Positions 54,727 through 62,948 of a stretch of DNA of 64,000 bases are shown piece by piece. Under the pieces are notes generated by a model. It ran no database searches and was not told the origin of the DNA. It saw nothing but the letters and a program-made list of their open reading frames with translations. The translations under genes and the position numbers were made by a program. The first letter of the stretch is position 1. Every line of letters starts with the position of its first letter. This stretch comes from Pseudomonas sp. PDM04 (lineage in GTDB: Bacteria; Pseudomonadota; Gammaproteobacteria; Pseudomonadales; Pseudomonadaceae), in the NCBI RefSeq assembly GCF_014851765.1, contig NZ_JACVAI010000002.1:62001-126000 (forward strand), in the 5' to 3' direction.

Positions 54727-55425
54727 TCACAGCACCTCAACCAAGAGTTTTATTTCTTTCTCTGCGCCAGGCAGTTCGACCACCGCCCTGACTTCAAATA
54801 CGTCCCCGACGGGATAATCGTTATTCTGAACCCATAAATTGACTCGACCGCTGGCATTAGTTCTATAGGCAAAGTCACTCATGTCCGGGTGGAAAAATTT
54901 ACCGGGCACATTGGCTAACGGTTCACCCTGTGCATTGGTGAGAATTACCGCAACTCTCTCCACCGGAGTGCTTGCAGGCAGTTGATATTTATCTGGCGGA
55001 ACGGGCAAGGGCGCCCCGCTGCTGTCGATAAAGGTGAATATCTCCGAGGAGGCTGAAACGACTTCGATGGTCACCTCTAACGGAAGCACGACATCCGGAC
55101 TGAAGAAAACCAGTGTGGCGCTGCCTGTCTGGCCAGCGCCTGGCGTCAGGGTGCAACAGAACATCCCGCCCACAACGGGGAACAGTTCTCCAAACGGTGG
55201 GTCAGCACTCAGCTGCATGCCGCCGGCGTCGACCAGAACAGCGCGTAGTTGCGCAATGTGCGTGGCTTTAACGGTGATTACACTTTCCATACCGCCAGGG
55301 AGTACAAAAGGGCTCCCGGAAGGAATGACCTTTCCGTTCACTCGAAACTCGGCGTCCTCCCATGAAGTTGTCGATGGGGGATTCGCCGTTGAGAAAGCTG
55401 ATCCATAATCAATGCTGCTGGCCAT
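54727..55425 (-). CDS. Small Ig-like module protein D
   Basis: This 232-residue protein has no signal peptide. Module 1 is SWEDAEFRVNGKVIPSG with LRAVLVDAGGMQLSADPPF and SATLVFFSPDVVLPLEV. Module 2 is an Ig-like unit (GEPLANVPGKFFHPDMSDF, YRTNASGRVNLWV). It is homologous to C and E and to the 215-320 region of protein B. Transcription probably begins at the perfect promoter block at 55743-55762, reading through the truncated gene at 55534-55671. Function unknown. Confidence 0.72.
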   Translation of the reverse strand: MASSIDYGSAFSTANPPSTTSWEDAEFRVNGKVIPSGSPFVLPGGMESVITVKATHIAQLRAVLVDAGGMQLSADPPFGELFPVVGGMFCCTLTPGAGQTGSATLVFFSPDVVLPLEVTIEVVSASSEIFTFIDSSGAPLPVPPDKYQLPASTPVERVAVILTNAQGEPLANVPGKFFHPDMSDFAYRTNASGRVNLWVQNNDYPVGDVFEVRAVVELPGAEKEIKLLVEVL

Positions 55426-55533
55426 GATAAGTTCTCGACAATTATGACTTGATTGATAAGCATAAACTTACAGACATCAACTTCCCGGCTCATGCCGGTT
55501 ACGACAGCCAATCGCTTGTACTTCGGACTGGTC

Positions 55534-55671
55534 TCACCCACCCGCTCTATCCGGACGCGTCGCTACTGCGTTCACCTTAAAAATATGACTGTGGCATTGA
55601 TCGTCTTTGGCCCCGTAGCAGAGATACACAGGTCCGAGGGCGGTTGAAGCGGTGTCGATTTTTAGGGCCAT
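55534..55671 (-). pseudogene. 5' fragment of a large Ig-like gene (45 codons)
   Basis: ATG 55671 starts MALKIDTASTALGPVYLCYG, continues AKDDQCHSHIFKV and stops at 55534. It matches the first 34 residues of protein B (MTLKIEIETESTALEPVYLC, HGAEGDKSHVLNIK), after which the homology ends. It retains a perfect family promoter block 72 bp upstream, the same distance as in B. It may still be translated as a short peptide. Confidence 0.75.
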
Positions 55672-55716
55672 GACCAATTCTCGATAAGCGGTGTCATAAG
55701 AAAAGCGGCAACCTGA

Positions 55717-55791
55717 CTATCAAGAAAAAACACGAACTGCATAACTGTCAGCTTTGACAGTTCGGATAGATTAAATTGCGATAATGTTGGT
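55717..55791 (-). promoter_or_regulatory. Family promoter block, perfect inverted repeat, before the truncated gene and D-C
   Basis: AACTGTCA-GCTT-TGACAGTT spans 55743-55762. Minus-strand TTATGC, 17 bp spacer with T6, then GATAGT follow, the ATAG ending 26 bp from the repeat. The flanking TTATCGCAATTTAATCTA matches the copy before protein B. It likely drives D and C. Confidence 0.75.
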
Positions 55792-55961
55792 GGATAACCT
55801 TCAAAGTGAGCATCGACTCAGCCCGCCCATCGGTCTTCGACGGCCTCTGAGAGCGCAGTCGAACACCGATCGACGCTTGTAACTCAGGTGATGCAGGTGT
55901 TCTTGAGGCGCCTCCGTGGGTGCAAAATGCCGCGCGACAATACCTTTCATGTTTTGAAAGG

Positions 55962-56630
55962 CTAAGGCCATGGCCACTCTCTTACGTTGAGCAACAACTT
56001 ACCCGACACATCCCCTCCCGGCAGGTGCGCAATACCTTCGAATGTACGCAAGCCCACTGTGTCATAGGTGAACGCATTGACCATCACTACTCCTCCAGTG
56101 CCCGTCGTGTGTTTAAAATCCTCCTTCTCCGGCCGATACAGTGTGACAGGCACTCCCGACACGCCGGTACCATCTGCATACCTGAGTTTCATATGCACGC
56201 CCGACCAACCATTGAGACGGATATCAACGACAGCGGGGGGCAAAGGCGCCTCACCCCCTGTGGATTCGTACCAGAACCTGAGAACGGGCTTTTCCTTCGC
56301 GACTTGACACGGCACCTCCATTGGCGTGTCGACTTCCCGGCTGTAAATAATCAGCGTAATGGCACCACTGTAACCGGCATCAAACGAGACCTGGACCGTA
56401 AACTTGCCATCCGTTCGCTGGACATCCGTCCCCCAATCCGGAGACGCCTCAGGCTGAGGGTTCCCACCATTGGCGTGCCCGAAACGCAACGTCTGCGCGA
56501 TGTTTTCCGGCAACTGGACTTCTATTTTGTTTATTTGACCGGTATTTAATTCGCCGGTCGTACCAGGCTGCCACTCTTCTCCATTGAAGAGTACGGTTGC
56601 CTGTTCCCATGGATTGGTTGAGTTAACCAT
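55962..56630 (-). CDS. Small Ig-like module protein E
   Basis: This protein has 222 residues and no signal peptide. It opens with VNSTNPWEQATVLFNGEEW, almost the same as the SPWEQATLTVNG module of protein B; LIIYSREVDTPMEV matches B's LVFYSHEVELPWEL. The second half is an Ig-like unit (GVSGVPVTLYRPEKEDF, TTGTGGVVMVNAFTYDTVG). A perfect family inverted repeat lies 197 bp upstream, further than in the large genes, so a B-like 5' part may have been lost. A 7-bp hairpin (55943-55961) directly follows the stop. Function unknown. Confidence 0.73.
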   Translation of the reverse strand: MVNSTNPWEQATVLFNGEEWQPGTTGELNTGQINKIEVQLPENIAQTLRFGHANGGNPQPEASPDWGTDVQRTDGKFTVQVSFDAGYSGAITLIIYSREVDTPMEVPCQVAKEKPVLRFWYESTGGEAPLPPAVVDIRLNGWSGVHMKLRYADGTGVSGVPVTLYRPEKEDFKHTTGTGGVVMVNAFTYDTVGLRTFEGIAHLPGGDVSGKLLLNVREWPWP

Positions 56631-56800
56631 GACCACTCGCTCCTGAGCCAATATTCAACGATCGTAATATGCTGACAACACGGTCCATCTTCCATTTTTT
56701 GATAGATGGCACCTCTTTATTTACTCTTAAAGGCTAATTGAATTTTAAATAGCCCTCTCCGAACCTTGATGTGGTTACGCGTAATCCGCTGACCGTTAAA

Positions 56801-56874
56801 CTATCGAGGTAAAGCCCGCGCTGCGGAACTGTCAGATTTGACAGTTCGATTAGAACGAATAGAGATAACGCACT
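56801..56874 (-). promoter_or_regulatory. Family promoter block before protein E, perfect inverted repeat
   Basis: AACTGTCA-GATT-TGACAGTT spans 56827-56846, with the GATAGT box 26 bp away (ATAG ending 56801) and TTATCTCTATTCGTTCTA on the other side. The 197-bp distance to the start codon leaves a long leader. Confidence 0.7.
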
Positions 56875-56943
56875 TGGTTGTTTGAGCGATTTGGGCCGGG
56901 CTGCAATCAAATACTGAAAATCATTCGTTGCGCCCAATGAAAG

Positions 56944-56979
56944 AAGGCAGGCTGAGGATTATGCTCAGCCTGCCTTTTT
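56944..56979. terminator. Bidirectional terminator between protein E promoter and the small lipoprotein
   Basis: A 13-bp stem (AAGGCAGGCTGAG / CTCAGCCTGCCTT) with a 7-nt loop is followed by T on the plus strand. On the minus strand it lies 45 bp after the lipoprotein stop and is followed by TTCTTTC. It marks the right end of the low-GC cluster. Confidence 0.75.
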
Positions 56980-57023
56980 CGGTTATCCACTCTACTGCAA
57001 CCCAACAGGTCAGGCGGAGGGCG

Positions 57024-57248
57024 CTATTGAGTAATGCAACGAGTCGTGGTGGTGACTCGGGTCACCTGTCCGTCCTCCCCCCGCACATCACCGAGCACAT
57101 CAGTTTTGTCCATGTCCTGGCAGGTGCGCTCAGGAGGTGGCGGTGGCGTAACGGTCGGGGGTGGCGGCGGACTGGCGCAACCGGCAAGTATCGCCGTACA
57201 GAAGGCCAGCGACAGGGGTGTACAAACGCGTTTCCCAGGATTTTTCAT
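57024..57248 (-). CDS. Small proline-rich lipoprotein
   Basis: This 74-residue protein has a lipoprotein signal peptide (lipobox LAGC, Cys24), followed by a proline tract PPPPPTVTPPPPP that may cross the cell wall. A small C-terminal part has two Cys (RTCQDMDKTD and TTRCITQ). It is followed by a terminator. The ribosome site is weak. Function unknown. Confidence 0.7.
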   Translation of the reverse strand: MKNPGKRVCTPLSLAFCTAILAGCASPPPPPTVTPPPPPERTCQDMDKTDVLGDVRGEDGQVTRVTTTTRCITQ

Positions 57249-57389
57249 AGGTTGACCCGCGATAAGTGATCGACACCCTTTTGTGACAACAGGACGGGCG
57301 TGCTAAATCCATGCTGCAGTCATAAAAAGTGTTCGTGATGTCGATGACTGTGCAATCACGGGCCGTATGCCGCATCAGGCTGGCATTTG

Positions 57390-57641
57390 TTACATCGTAG
57401 GGTTGGGATAATGCAAAGTGTTGCTCTGTAATTCGTAACGCAGCTCTTCGATCAGTGTCTCCACCGATTCTGCCGATTGCAGCCTCGCGATATTCAAGCC
57501 ACTGACGACCAGATCAACCTGCCCCGAGACGGGGTGGTAAAGCTTGACGGTCAATGAATGGTCTCCTGAAATCGTGCATTCGCACGCCAGAGGCGAAAAG
57601 CTTCTCTCTATCTGCAGCCGCAAGTGTGCCAATGAGATCAT
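57390..57641 (-). CDS. DUF1652-domain protein
   Basis: This 83-residue protein matches the Pseudomonas DUF1652 pattern: MISLAHLRLQIERSFSPLAC, ECTISGDHSLTVKLYHP and a helical end, LIEELRYELQS. Longer starts (57713, 57746) exist, but the family begins at this Met. Function unknown; such proteins are common as single genes in the genus. Confidence 0.72.
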   Translation of the reverse strand: MISLAHLRLQIERSFSPLACECTISGDHSLTVKLYHPVSGQVDLVVSGLNIARLQSAESVETLIEELRYELQSNTLHYPNPTM

Positions 57642-57813
57642 TGCCGGAGCGCCAACAGGTGAGATTCGACTCGATTCATGAACAAGTTCCTTTAACGATT
57701 CCGAAGAGAACATACAGGCCGCCCGCAGACACCTCCCGCACTCCATCAGCCTAAGAACCGAAAGACCCGCTCAACACATGAATTTGCACCACGCGTGTTA
57801 GTGCATTTGCACC

Positions 57814-59310
57814 TTACGGCTGCCCCTTGCTCCGCCACTCCCCCGAAAACAACCCGCGCTCACGCGCCCAGACAATCGCCTCACTGCGGCTATGAACATC
57901 CAGCTTGGAATACACCGTCGCCACATGATTGCGCACCGTATTGGGCGCCAGTTTCAGCCGTGCCGCGATCTCCTTGTCGGCAAGACCTTCACAGATCAGA
58001 CCGAGTACATCGCGCTCTCGGGCGGTCAGGTCGGTAAATGACACGCTGAGCAACTTTGGCGAATTGACGCTTTTCACATTCGCCAGTTTTTCGATCAGTG
58101 TGCGGCTGAACCAGGAGGCATCCTTCATCACCTCTTCGATGGCGGCCACCAACTCCAGCTCGGTGCGTTTGCGCTCGGTGATGTTCATCAACACCAACAG
58201 GTAACAGAGTTTGTCCTGGATGTTCACGGTGTCGGCAGAAATGGCGCAATCGATCAATTGGGCATTTTTACACCGAGCACTGACATCGATGCGATCGAGG
58301 CTGCCGGTTTTTTCCAGCGCCGCGAACAGTCGCGAGCGGGTTCCCGCGTCATGGATGAAGTCGATGTCGGCAATGGTCTTGCCCAGTACTTCATCGCTTG
58401 GGTAAGCAAAGGTATCGAGGAATGCTTCGTTGACGTCCTGCACCACGTGATCGTCTGCGCCGCACACCAGGATAGGCACCGGGCTCAGGCGAAAAGCCTT
58501 GGCGAAGCGTTCTTCGCTTTGGCGCAACGCGACTTCGACCTTGTGGCGCGGCTCCATGTCCACGAAAGAAAACAGCATGCAGGCTTCATCGTTGAGCTCC
58601 AGTGGCTGTCCGGCAACGATCACCTGCTTGGTACCGCCATCGACGACCTTCAGCTCGGCCTGCATCTGCGGAATGGTGGTGCGCTCGCGTAAACGCTGAA
58701 TGGCCAACTCTTTCTTTTCAGCGCCCTCGAGAACGTCCAGCTCATAGGTCGAAGCCCCGATCACCTGATCTCGGGAGTAACCGGTCATTTCCAGGAAACC
58801 GGGGTTGACCTTGATGAAGCGCAAATCACTGAGACGACAGATCACCGCTGGCGCCGGGTTGGCGTTGAAGGTCTTTTCGAAGCGCTGCTCGGCGCTGGCC
58901 CATTCGCTGACATCATCCATGATCAGCACCAGCGATTCGGGTTCGCCGTCGCGGTCCGTCAGCACCATGCTGCGCACGTTATGGACCCAGGAGCGTTCGT
59001 CATCATCGACAGACGAGACCTCGACCAGCACGTCGCTGAAGGTCTCACCCCGCGCTACGCGGTTGATCGGGTAGGTATCGGCCGGAAGCGAATGATTATT
59101 GCGATAGCGCAGATTGAAGCGCCGGGCATATTCACCTGCACTGGTGCCCAGGTCGCTGATCCGGTTGACGCCATGCATCGTCAGTGCGGCGTCATTGGCC
59201 CAGAGGATGGTCTGGTCGAGTTCGAGCAAAATCACGCCGTCGGAAAGTCCGGCGATAATCTGCTGCAACTGGCGGCGATTGGTTTCGGTGGTCAGGACGT
59301 CCTGGCTCAT
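57814..59310 (-). CDS. LuxR-type regulator with three PAS domains
   Basis: This 498-residue protein has three PAS sensor domains in a row (about 1-140, 140-260 and 270-395). Typical blocks are GVILLELDQTILWANDAAL, MTGYSRDQVIGAS and DVNEAFLDTFAYPSDEVLG. The C-terminal LuxR helix-turn-helix reads LTARERDVLGLICEGLADKE and LAPNTVRNHVATVYSKLDV. There is no membrane segment, so the signal is sensed in the cytoplasm. ATG at 59310 has GGAG before it; the open frame continues upstream but is not needed. It lies divergent from the uronate locus 269 bp away, so control of that locus is possible but not shown. Confidence 0.88.
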   Translation of the reverse strand: MSQDVLTTETNRRQLQQIIAGLSDGVILLELDQTILWANDAALTMHGVNRISDLGTSAGEYARRFNLRYRNNHSLPADTYPINRVARGETFSDVLVEVSSVDDDERSWVHNVRSMVLTDRDGEPESLVLIMDDVSEWASAEQRFEKTFNANPAPAVICRLSDLRFIKVNPGFLEMTGYSRDQVIGASTYELDVLEGAEKKELAIQRLRERTTIPQMQAELKVVDGGTKQVIVAGQPLELNDEACMLFSFVDMEPRHKVEVALRQSEERFAKAFRLSPVPILVCGADDHVVQDVNEAFLDTFAYPSDEVLGKTIADIDFIHDAGTRSRLFAALEKTGSLDRIDVSARCKNAQLIDCAISADTVNIQDKLCYLLVLMNITERKRTELELVAAIEEVMKDASWFSRTLIEKLANVKSVNSPKLLSVSFTDLTARERDVLGLICEGLADKEIAARLKLAPNTVRNHVATVYSKLDVHSRSEAIVWARERGLFSGEWRSKGQP

Positions 59311-59522
59311 TGGATCTCCACTATTCGGATCGCGCGATGGTGCGGCACTTCGTGAAGTTACGACCGCAGCCGTTTGCGATAGTGCAGCGCTTTTACGGGG
59401 GCAGGTGCACCTGGATGAACTCATTCGCCAGGGGGCTCGCCCCCCACCGTGATGCTCAATGAGGTCATCGTATAACTTCTGATTGACAACCTTTGAAACC
59501 CTCGCAAATAATCGCCCCACTG

Positions 59523-59543
59523 TTGTACGACGACGTATGACAA
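59523..59543. promoter_or_regulatory. Possible operator before the porin gene
   Basis: Imperfect palindrome TTGTACGACG-A-CGTATGACAA. On the minus strand it begins TTGTCATACGTC, which matches TTGTCGTACGAC upstream of udh at 10 of 12 positions. The two may be bound by one GntR-type regulator of acid-sugar genes. Confidence 0.45.
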
Positions 59544-59578
59544 AAAATAAAAACAACAAAAAACAAGGGAGCTTCACT

Positions 59579-60880
59579 GTGAGCAATCTCGCCCGCAATT
59601 CCTCGGTCTGTACCCCTCGCCCGACCTTCGTCCGCCGTCAAACCCTGAGCCTGATCGGTTGCAGCGGCCTGGCTGTACTCGCCATGCCCATGACCAGCAG
59701 CGCCGAAGGTTTCGTCGATGATGCCAAGGCGACCCTGAATCTGCGCAATGCCTACTTCAACCGCAATTACACCAACCCGGCGTACCCTCAGGGCAAGGCT
59801 GAGGAATGGACGCAAAACTTCATCCTCGACGCCAGGTCCGGCTTCACCCCGGGCCCGGTCGGTTTCGGCGTGGATGTGCTCGGCCAGTTTTCGCAGAAGC
59901 TCGACGGCGGCAAAGGTACCGGGGGAACCCAACTGCTGCCGATCCACGACGACGGCCGCCCGGCAGACAACTTCGGGCGCCTGGGCGTGGCGCTCAAAGG
60001 CAAGGTGTCGAAAACCGAACTGAAAGTCGGCGAGTGGATGCCCGTGCTGCCGATCCTGCGCTCCGACGACGGCCGTTCGCTGCCGCAGACCTTCCGTGGC
60101 GGCCAGGTGACGTCCACCGAGATCAGCGGCCTGACGCTGTACGGGGGGCAATTCCGGCAGAACAGCCCACGTAACGATGCGAGCATGGAAGACATGTTCA
60201 TGAACGGCAAATCGGCGTCGTTCAGCTCCGACCGTTTCAACTTCGGTGGCGGCGAGTATGCGTTCAATGACAAACGCACCCAGGTTGGCGTCTGGTACGC
60301 CGAACTGAAGGACATCTACCAGCAGCAATATTTCAACCTGAGCCACAGCCAGCCGATCGGCGACTGGACCCTGGGCGCCAACCTCGGTTACTTCATCGGC
60401 AAGGAAGACGGCAGTGCCCTGGCCGGCGACCTGGACAACAAGACCGCGTTCGCCCTGCTGTCGGCCAAGTACGGTGGCAACACCTTCTACGTCGGCCTGC
60501 AGAAACTCAGCGGCGACGACGTCTGGATGCGCGTCAACGGCACCAGTGGCGGCACCCTGGCCAACGACAGTTACAACTCCAGTTACGACAATGCCAAGGA
60601 AAAATCCTGGCAGGTGCGCCATGACTACAACTTCGTCGCCCTGGGCGTTCCTGGCCTGACATTGATGAACCGCTACATCAGCGGCGATAACGTGCACACC
60701 GGGACGATTACCGATGGCAAGGAATGGGGCCGCGAATCGGAACTGGCCTACACCGTGCAGAGCGGTCCGCTGAAAAACCTCAACGTCAAATGGCGCAACG
60801 CGAGTATTCGCAAGAGCTTCAACACCAACGAATTCGATGAGAACCGGATTTTCATCAGCTATCCGATTTCGTTGTTGTAA
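59579..60880 (+). CDS. OprD-family outer-membrane porin
   Basis: This porin has 433 residues including a long signal peptide (RRQTLSLIGCSGLAVLAMP, cleaved after SSA). The mature protein is an 18-strand barrel of the OprD type (EGFVDDAKATLNLRNAYFNR to FISYPISLL). GTG at 59579 with AAGGGAG before it is the likely start. OprD-family members admit small carboxylates. Its place before uronate dehydrogenase and a TRAP binding protein points to uronate or aldarate uptake across the outer membrane. Confidence 0.87.
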   Translation: MSNLARNSSVCTPRPTFVRRQTLSLIGCSGLAVLAMPMTSSAEGFVDDAKATLNLRNAYFNRNYTNPAYPQGKAEEWTQNFILDARSGFTPGPVGFGVDVLGQFSQKLDGGKGTGGTQLLPIHDDGRPADNFGRLGVALKGKVSKTELKVGEWMPVLPILRSDDGRSLPQTFRGGQVTSTEISGLTLYGGQFRQNSPRNDASMEDMFMNGKSASFSSDRFNFGGGEYAFNDKRTQVGVWYAELKDIYQQQYFNLSHSQPIGDWTLGANLGYFIGKEDGSALAGDLDNKTAFALLSAKYGGNTFYVGLQKLSGDDVWMRVNGTSGGTLANDSYNSSYDNAKEKSWQVRHDYNFVALGVPGLTLMNRYISGDNVHTGTITDGKEWGRESELAYTVQSGPLKNLNVKWRNASIRKSFNTNEFDENRIFISYPISLL

Positions 60881-60907
60881 ACACCGTACTGACCCAACTC
60901 GTATCAC

Positions 60908-61004
60908 CGTGGGAGCGAGCCTGCTCGCGATGGGTTCAGGAGCGCGTACATCAGCCTGCCTGCGTCATGGTTGACGATCATCGCGAACAGGCTCGCTCCC
61001 ACAG
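60908..61004. repeat. Pair of inverted REP elements
   Basis: REP cores GTGGGAGCGAGCCTGCTCGCGA (60908-60932) and CGCGAACAGGCTCGCTCCCACA (60979-61004) face each other between the porin gene and udh. Confidence 0.85.
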
Positions 61005-61074
61005 ATTCCAGTCGTCCAATTTTCACCAAAGTCGCGTTGACAAGAGCCAAAAACCCTTACGATACTTCCGCAGC

Positions 61075-61086
61075 GTCGTACGACAA
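61075..61086. promoter_or_regulatory. Possible operator before udh
   Basis: GTCGTACGAC is a perfect 10-bp palindrome followed by AA, 43 bp before the udh ATG. Its complement, TTGTCGTACGAC, resembles a half of the palindrome before the porin gene. Confidence 0.45.
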
Positions 61087-61128
61087 CCTACAACAAATTC
61101 AATAATGCTTTTGCGTACAGGAACCACC

Positions 61129-61947
61129 ATGACCACCACGCCCAATGCCCCTTTCAATCGTCTCCTGCTGACCGGTGCTGCCGGTGGCCTGGGCAAAGTG
61201 CTGCGCGAAAGCCTGCGGCCCTTCGCCAAGGTGATTCGCCTGTCGGACATCGCCAACATCGCCCCGGCCATCGATGAACGCGAAGAAGTCGTGATCTGCG
61301 ACCTCGCGGACAAGCAAGCCGTGCATCATCTGGTCGAAGGCGTGGACGCGATCCTGCACTTCGGCGGCGTCTCGACCGAGCACTCGTTCGAAGACATCCT
61401 CGGCGCCAACATCTGCGGCGTCTTCCACATTTATGAAGCGGCGCGCCGTCACGGCGTGAAGCGAGTGATTTTCGCCAGCTCCAACCACGTCATCGGTTTC
61501 TACAAACAGGATGAAGTGATCGACGCCCACTCCCCTCGCCGTCCGGACAGCTACTACGGCCTGTCGAAATCCTATGGCGAAGACGTGGCCACCTTCTACT
61601 TCGATCGCTATGGTATCGAAACCGTGAGCATCCGCATCGGCTCTTCGTTCCCGGAACCGCAGAACCGCCGGATGATGAGCACCTGGCTGAGCTTCGGTGA
61701 CCTGACCCACCTGATCGAGCGCGCGCTGTACGCGCCGAACGTCGGCCACACCGTGGTCTACGGCGCTTCCGACAACAAGAACGTCTGGTGGGATAACCGC
61801 TACGCCACCGCCCTGGGTTATGTACCGAAAGACACGTCCGAAGTGTTCCGCGACAAGATCGAAGCGCAACCGATGCCGGCCGCCGACGACCCGGCGATGG
61901 TGTATCAGGGTGGCGCCTTCGTTGCAGCCGGTCCGTTCGGCGACTGA
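61129..61947 (+). CDS. udh: Uronate dehydrogenase (NAD-dependent)
   Basis: Udh oxidises D-galacturonate and D-glucuronate to their aldaro-lactones, the first step of the oxidative uronate pathway. The protein has 272 residues with an extended-SDR fold: LTGAAGGLGKVLRESL at the N-terminus, FGGVSTE, ASSNHVIGFY, and the catalytic Tyr143-x3-Lys147 (SYYGLSKSYGED). The ATG at 61129 has ACAGGA before it; a longer frame upstream covers the promoter. The lactonase gene follows 44 bp later. Confidence 0.93.
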   Translation: MTTTPNAPFNRLLLTGAAGGLGKVLRESLRPFAKVIRLSDIANIAPAIDEREEVVICDLADKQAVHHLVEGVDAILHFGGVSTEHSFEDILGANICGVFHIYEAARRHGVKRVIFASSNHVIGFYKQDEVIDAHSPRRPDSYYGLSKSYGEDVATFYFDRYGIETVSIRIGSSFPEPQNRRMMSTWLSFGDLTHLIERALYAPNVGHTVVYGASDNKNVWWDNRYATALGYVPKDTSEVFRDKIEAQPMPAADDPAMVYQGGAFVAAGPFGD

Positions 61948-61991
61948 GGTTTGAGCAGATCCCATAACAAAAACCAGGGGAACAAGGCGCC

Positions 61992-62879
61992 ATGCAAGCC
62001 GAATTGATTGTCGATGCCCGCAACGCGGTCGGTGAAAGCCCGGTCTGGGTGCCCGAGGAAAACGCCCTCTACTGGGTGGATATTCCGGTCGGGGCGCTGC
62101 AGCGCTGGAACGCCGACAGCGGTCGGGTCGAGCGTTGGACCACCCCGGAAATGCTCGCCTGCATCGCCCGCCACCGTGACGGCCATTGGGTGGCCGGCAT
62201 GGAAAGCGGCTTTTTCAGCCTGCACCCCCACGCCGACGGCAGCATCGACAGCCAGTTGCTGGCCCACATCGATCATGCCCGCACGGACATGCGCCTCAAC
62301 GATGGTCGCTGTGATCGCCAGGGGCGTTTCTGGGCCGGCAGCATGGTGCTCGACATGAGCGCCAATGCGGTCGAAGGCGAACTGTATCGCTACAGCGCCG
62401 GACAACGCGGGCCACTCACCGCGCAACTGGAGGGTTTTATCGTGCCCAACGGCCTGGGATTCAGCCCGGATGGCCGGACCCTGTACCTGTCCGATTCTCA
62501 TCCGCAGGTCCAGCAGATCTGGGCGTTCGATTACGACACCGACAGCGGCACGCCGTCCAACCGCCGGCTGTTCGTCGACATGAAAGCGTTACCCGGCCGC
62601 CCCGATGGCGCGGCTGTCGATGCCGAAGGCTGCTACTGGATCTGCGCCAACGATGCCGGGTTGATTCACCGTTTTACCCCTGACGGTCGCCTTGACCGCT
62701 CCCTCACCGTTCCGGTGAAAAAACCGAGCATGTGCGCCTTCGGTGGCAGTCGACTGGACACGCTGTTCGTGACCTCGATCCGCCCCGGCGACGACCAGGA
62801 CCCGCAATCGCTGGCCGGTGGCGTATTCGCCCTCGACCCGGGCGTCAAAGGGCTGGCCGAACCCCTCTTCACCCCCTAG
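61992..62879 (+). CDS. SMP-30/gluconolactonase-family lactonase (aldarolactonase)
   Basis: This 295-residue six-bladed propeller has the SMP-30 metal ligands: Glu in AVGESPVWVP, Asn in FIVPNGLGFSPDG and Asp in LYLSDSH/GRPDGAAVD. Arg and Asn in DMRLNDGRCD also fit. Beside udh, it most likely opens the galactaro- or glucaro-lactone made by Udh. An OPEN reading beyond this substrate, for example other sugar lactones, cannot be excluded. The gene for the TRAP binding protein begins 69 bp downstream. Confidence 0.88.
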   Translation: MQAELIVDARNAVGESPVWVPEENALYWVDIPVGALQRWNADSGRVERWTTPEMLACIARHRDGHWVAGMESGFFSLHPHADGSIDSQLLAHIDHARTDMRLNDGRCDRQGRFWAGSMVLDMSANAVEGELYRYSAGQRGPLTAQLEGFIVPNGLGFSPDGRTLYLSDSHPQVQQIWAFDYDTDSGTPSNRRLFVDMKALPGRPDGAAVDAEGCYWICANDAGLIHRFTPDGRLDRSLTVPVKKPSMCAFGGSRLDTLFVTSIRPGDDQDPQSLAGGVFALDPGVKGLAEPLFTP

Positions 62880-62948
62880 CTACAGGCAACTCTGCTGCAC
62901 CGCTGCGCCTTGAATACAAAAAAAATAACAACACTGGAGACTCACCCC

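Noticed and set aside
48000..56600. The Ig-like repeats as a secreted adhesin or autotransporter
   Set aside because: No signal peptide, no C-terminal secretion or barrel domain and no cell-wall anchor are present in any of the proteins, so a surface role is not claimed.
56734..56937. Short minus-strand open frame over the protein E promoter
   Set aside because: It covers the conserved inverted repeat and -10 box, is not conserved among the other promoter copies, and has no ribosome site.
47600..57000. The low-GC region as a prophage or integrative element
   Set aside because: I found no integrase, transposase, tRNA target, flanking direct repeat or phage structural gene.
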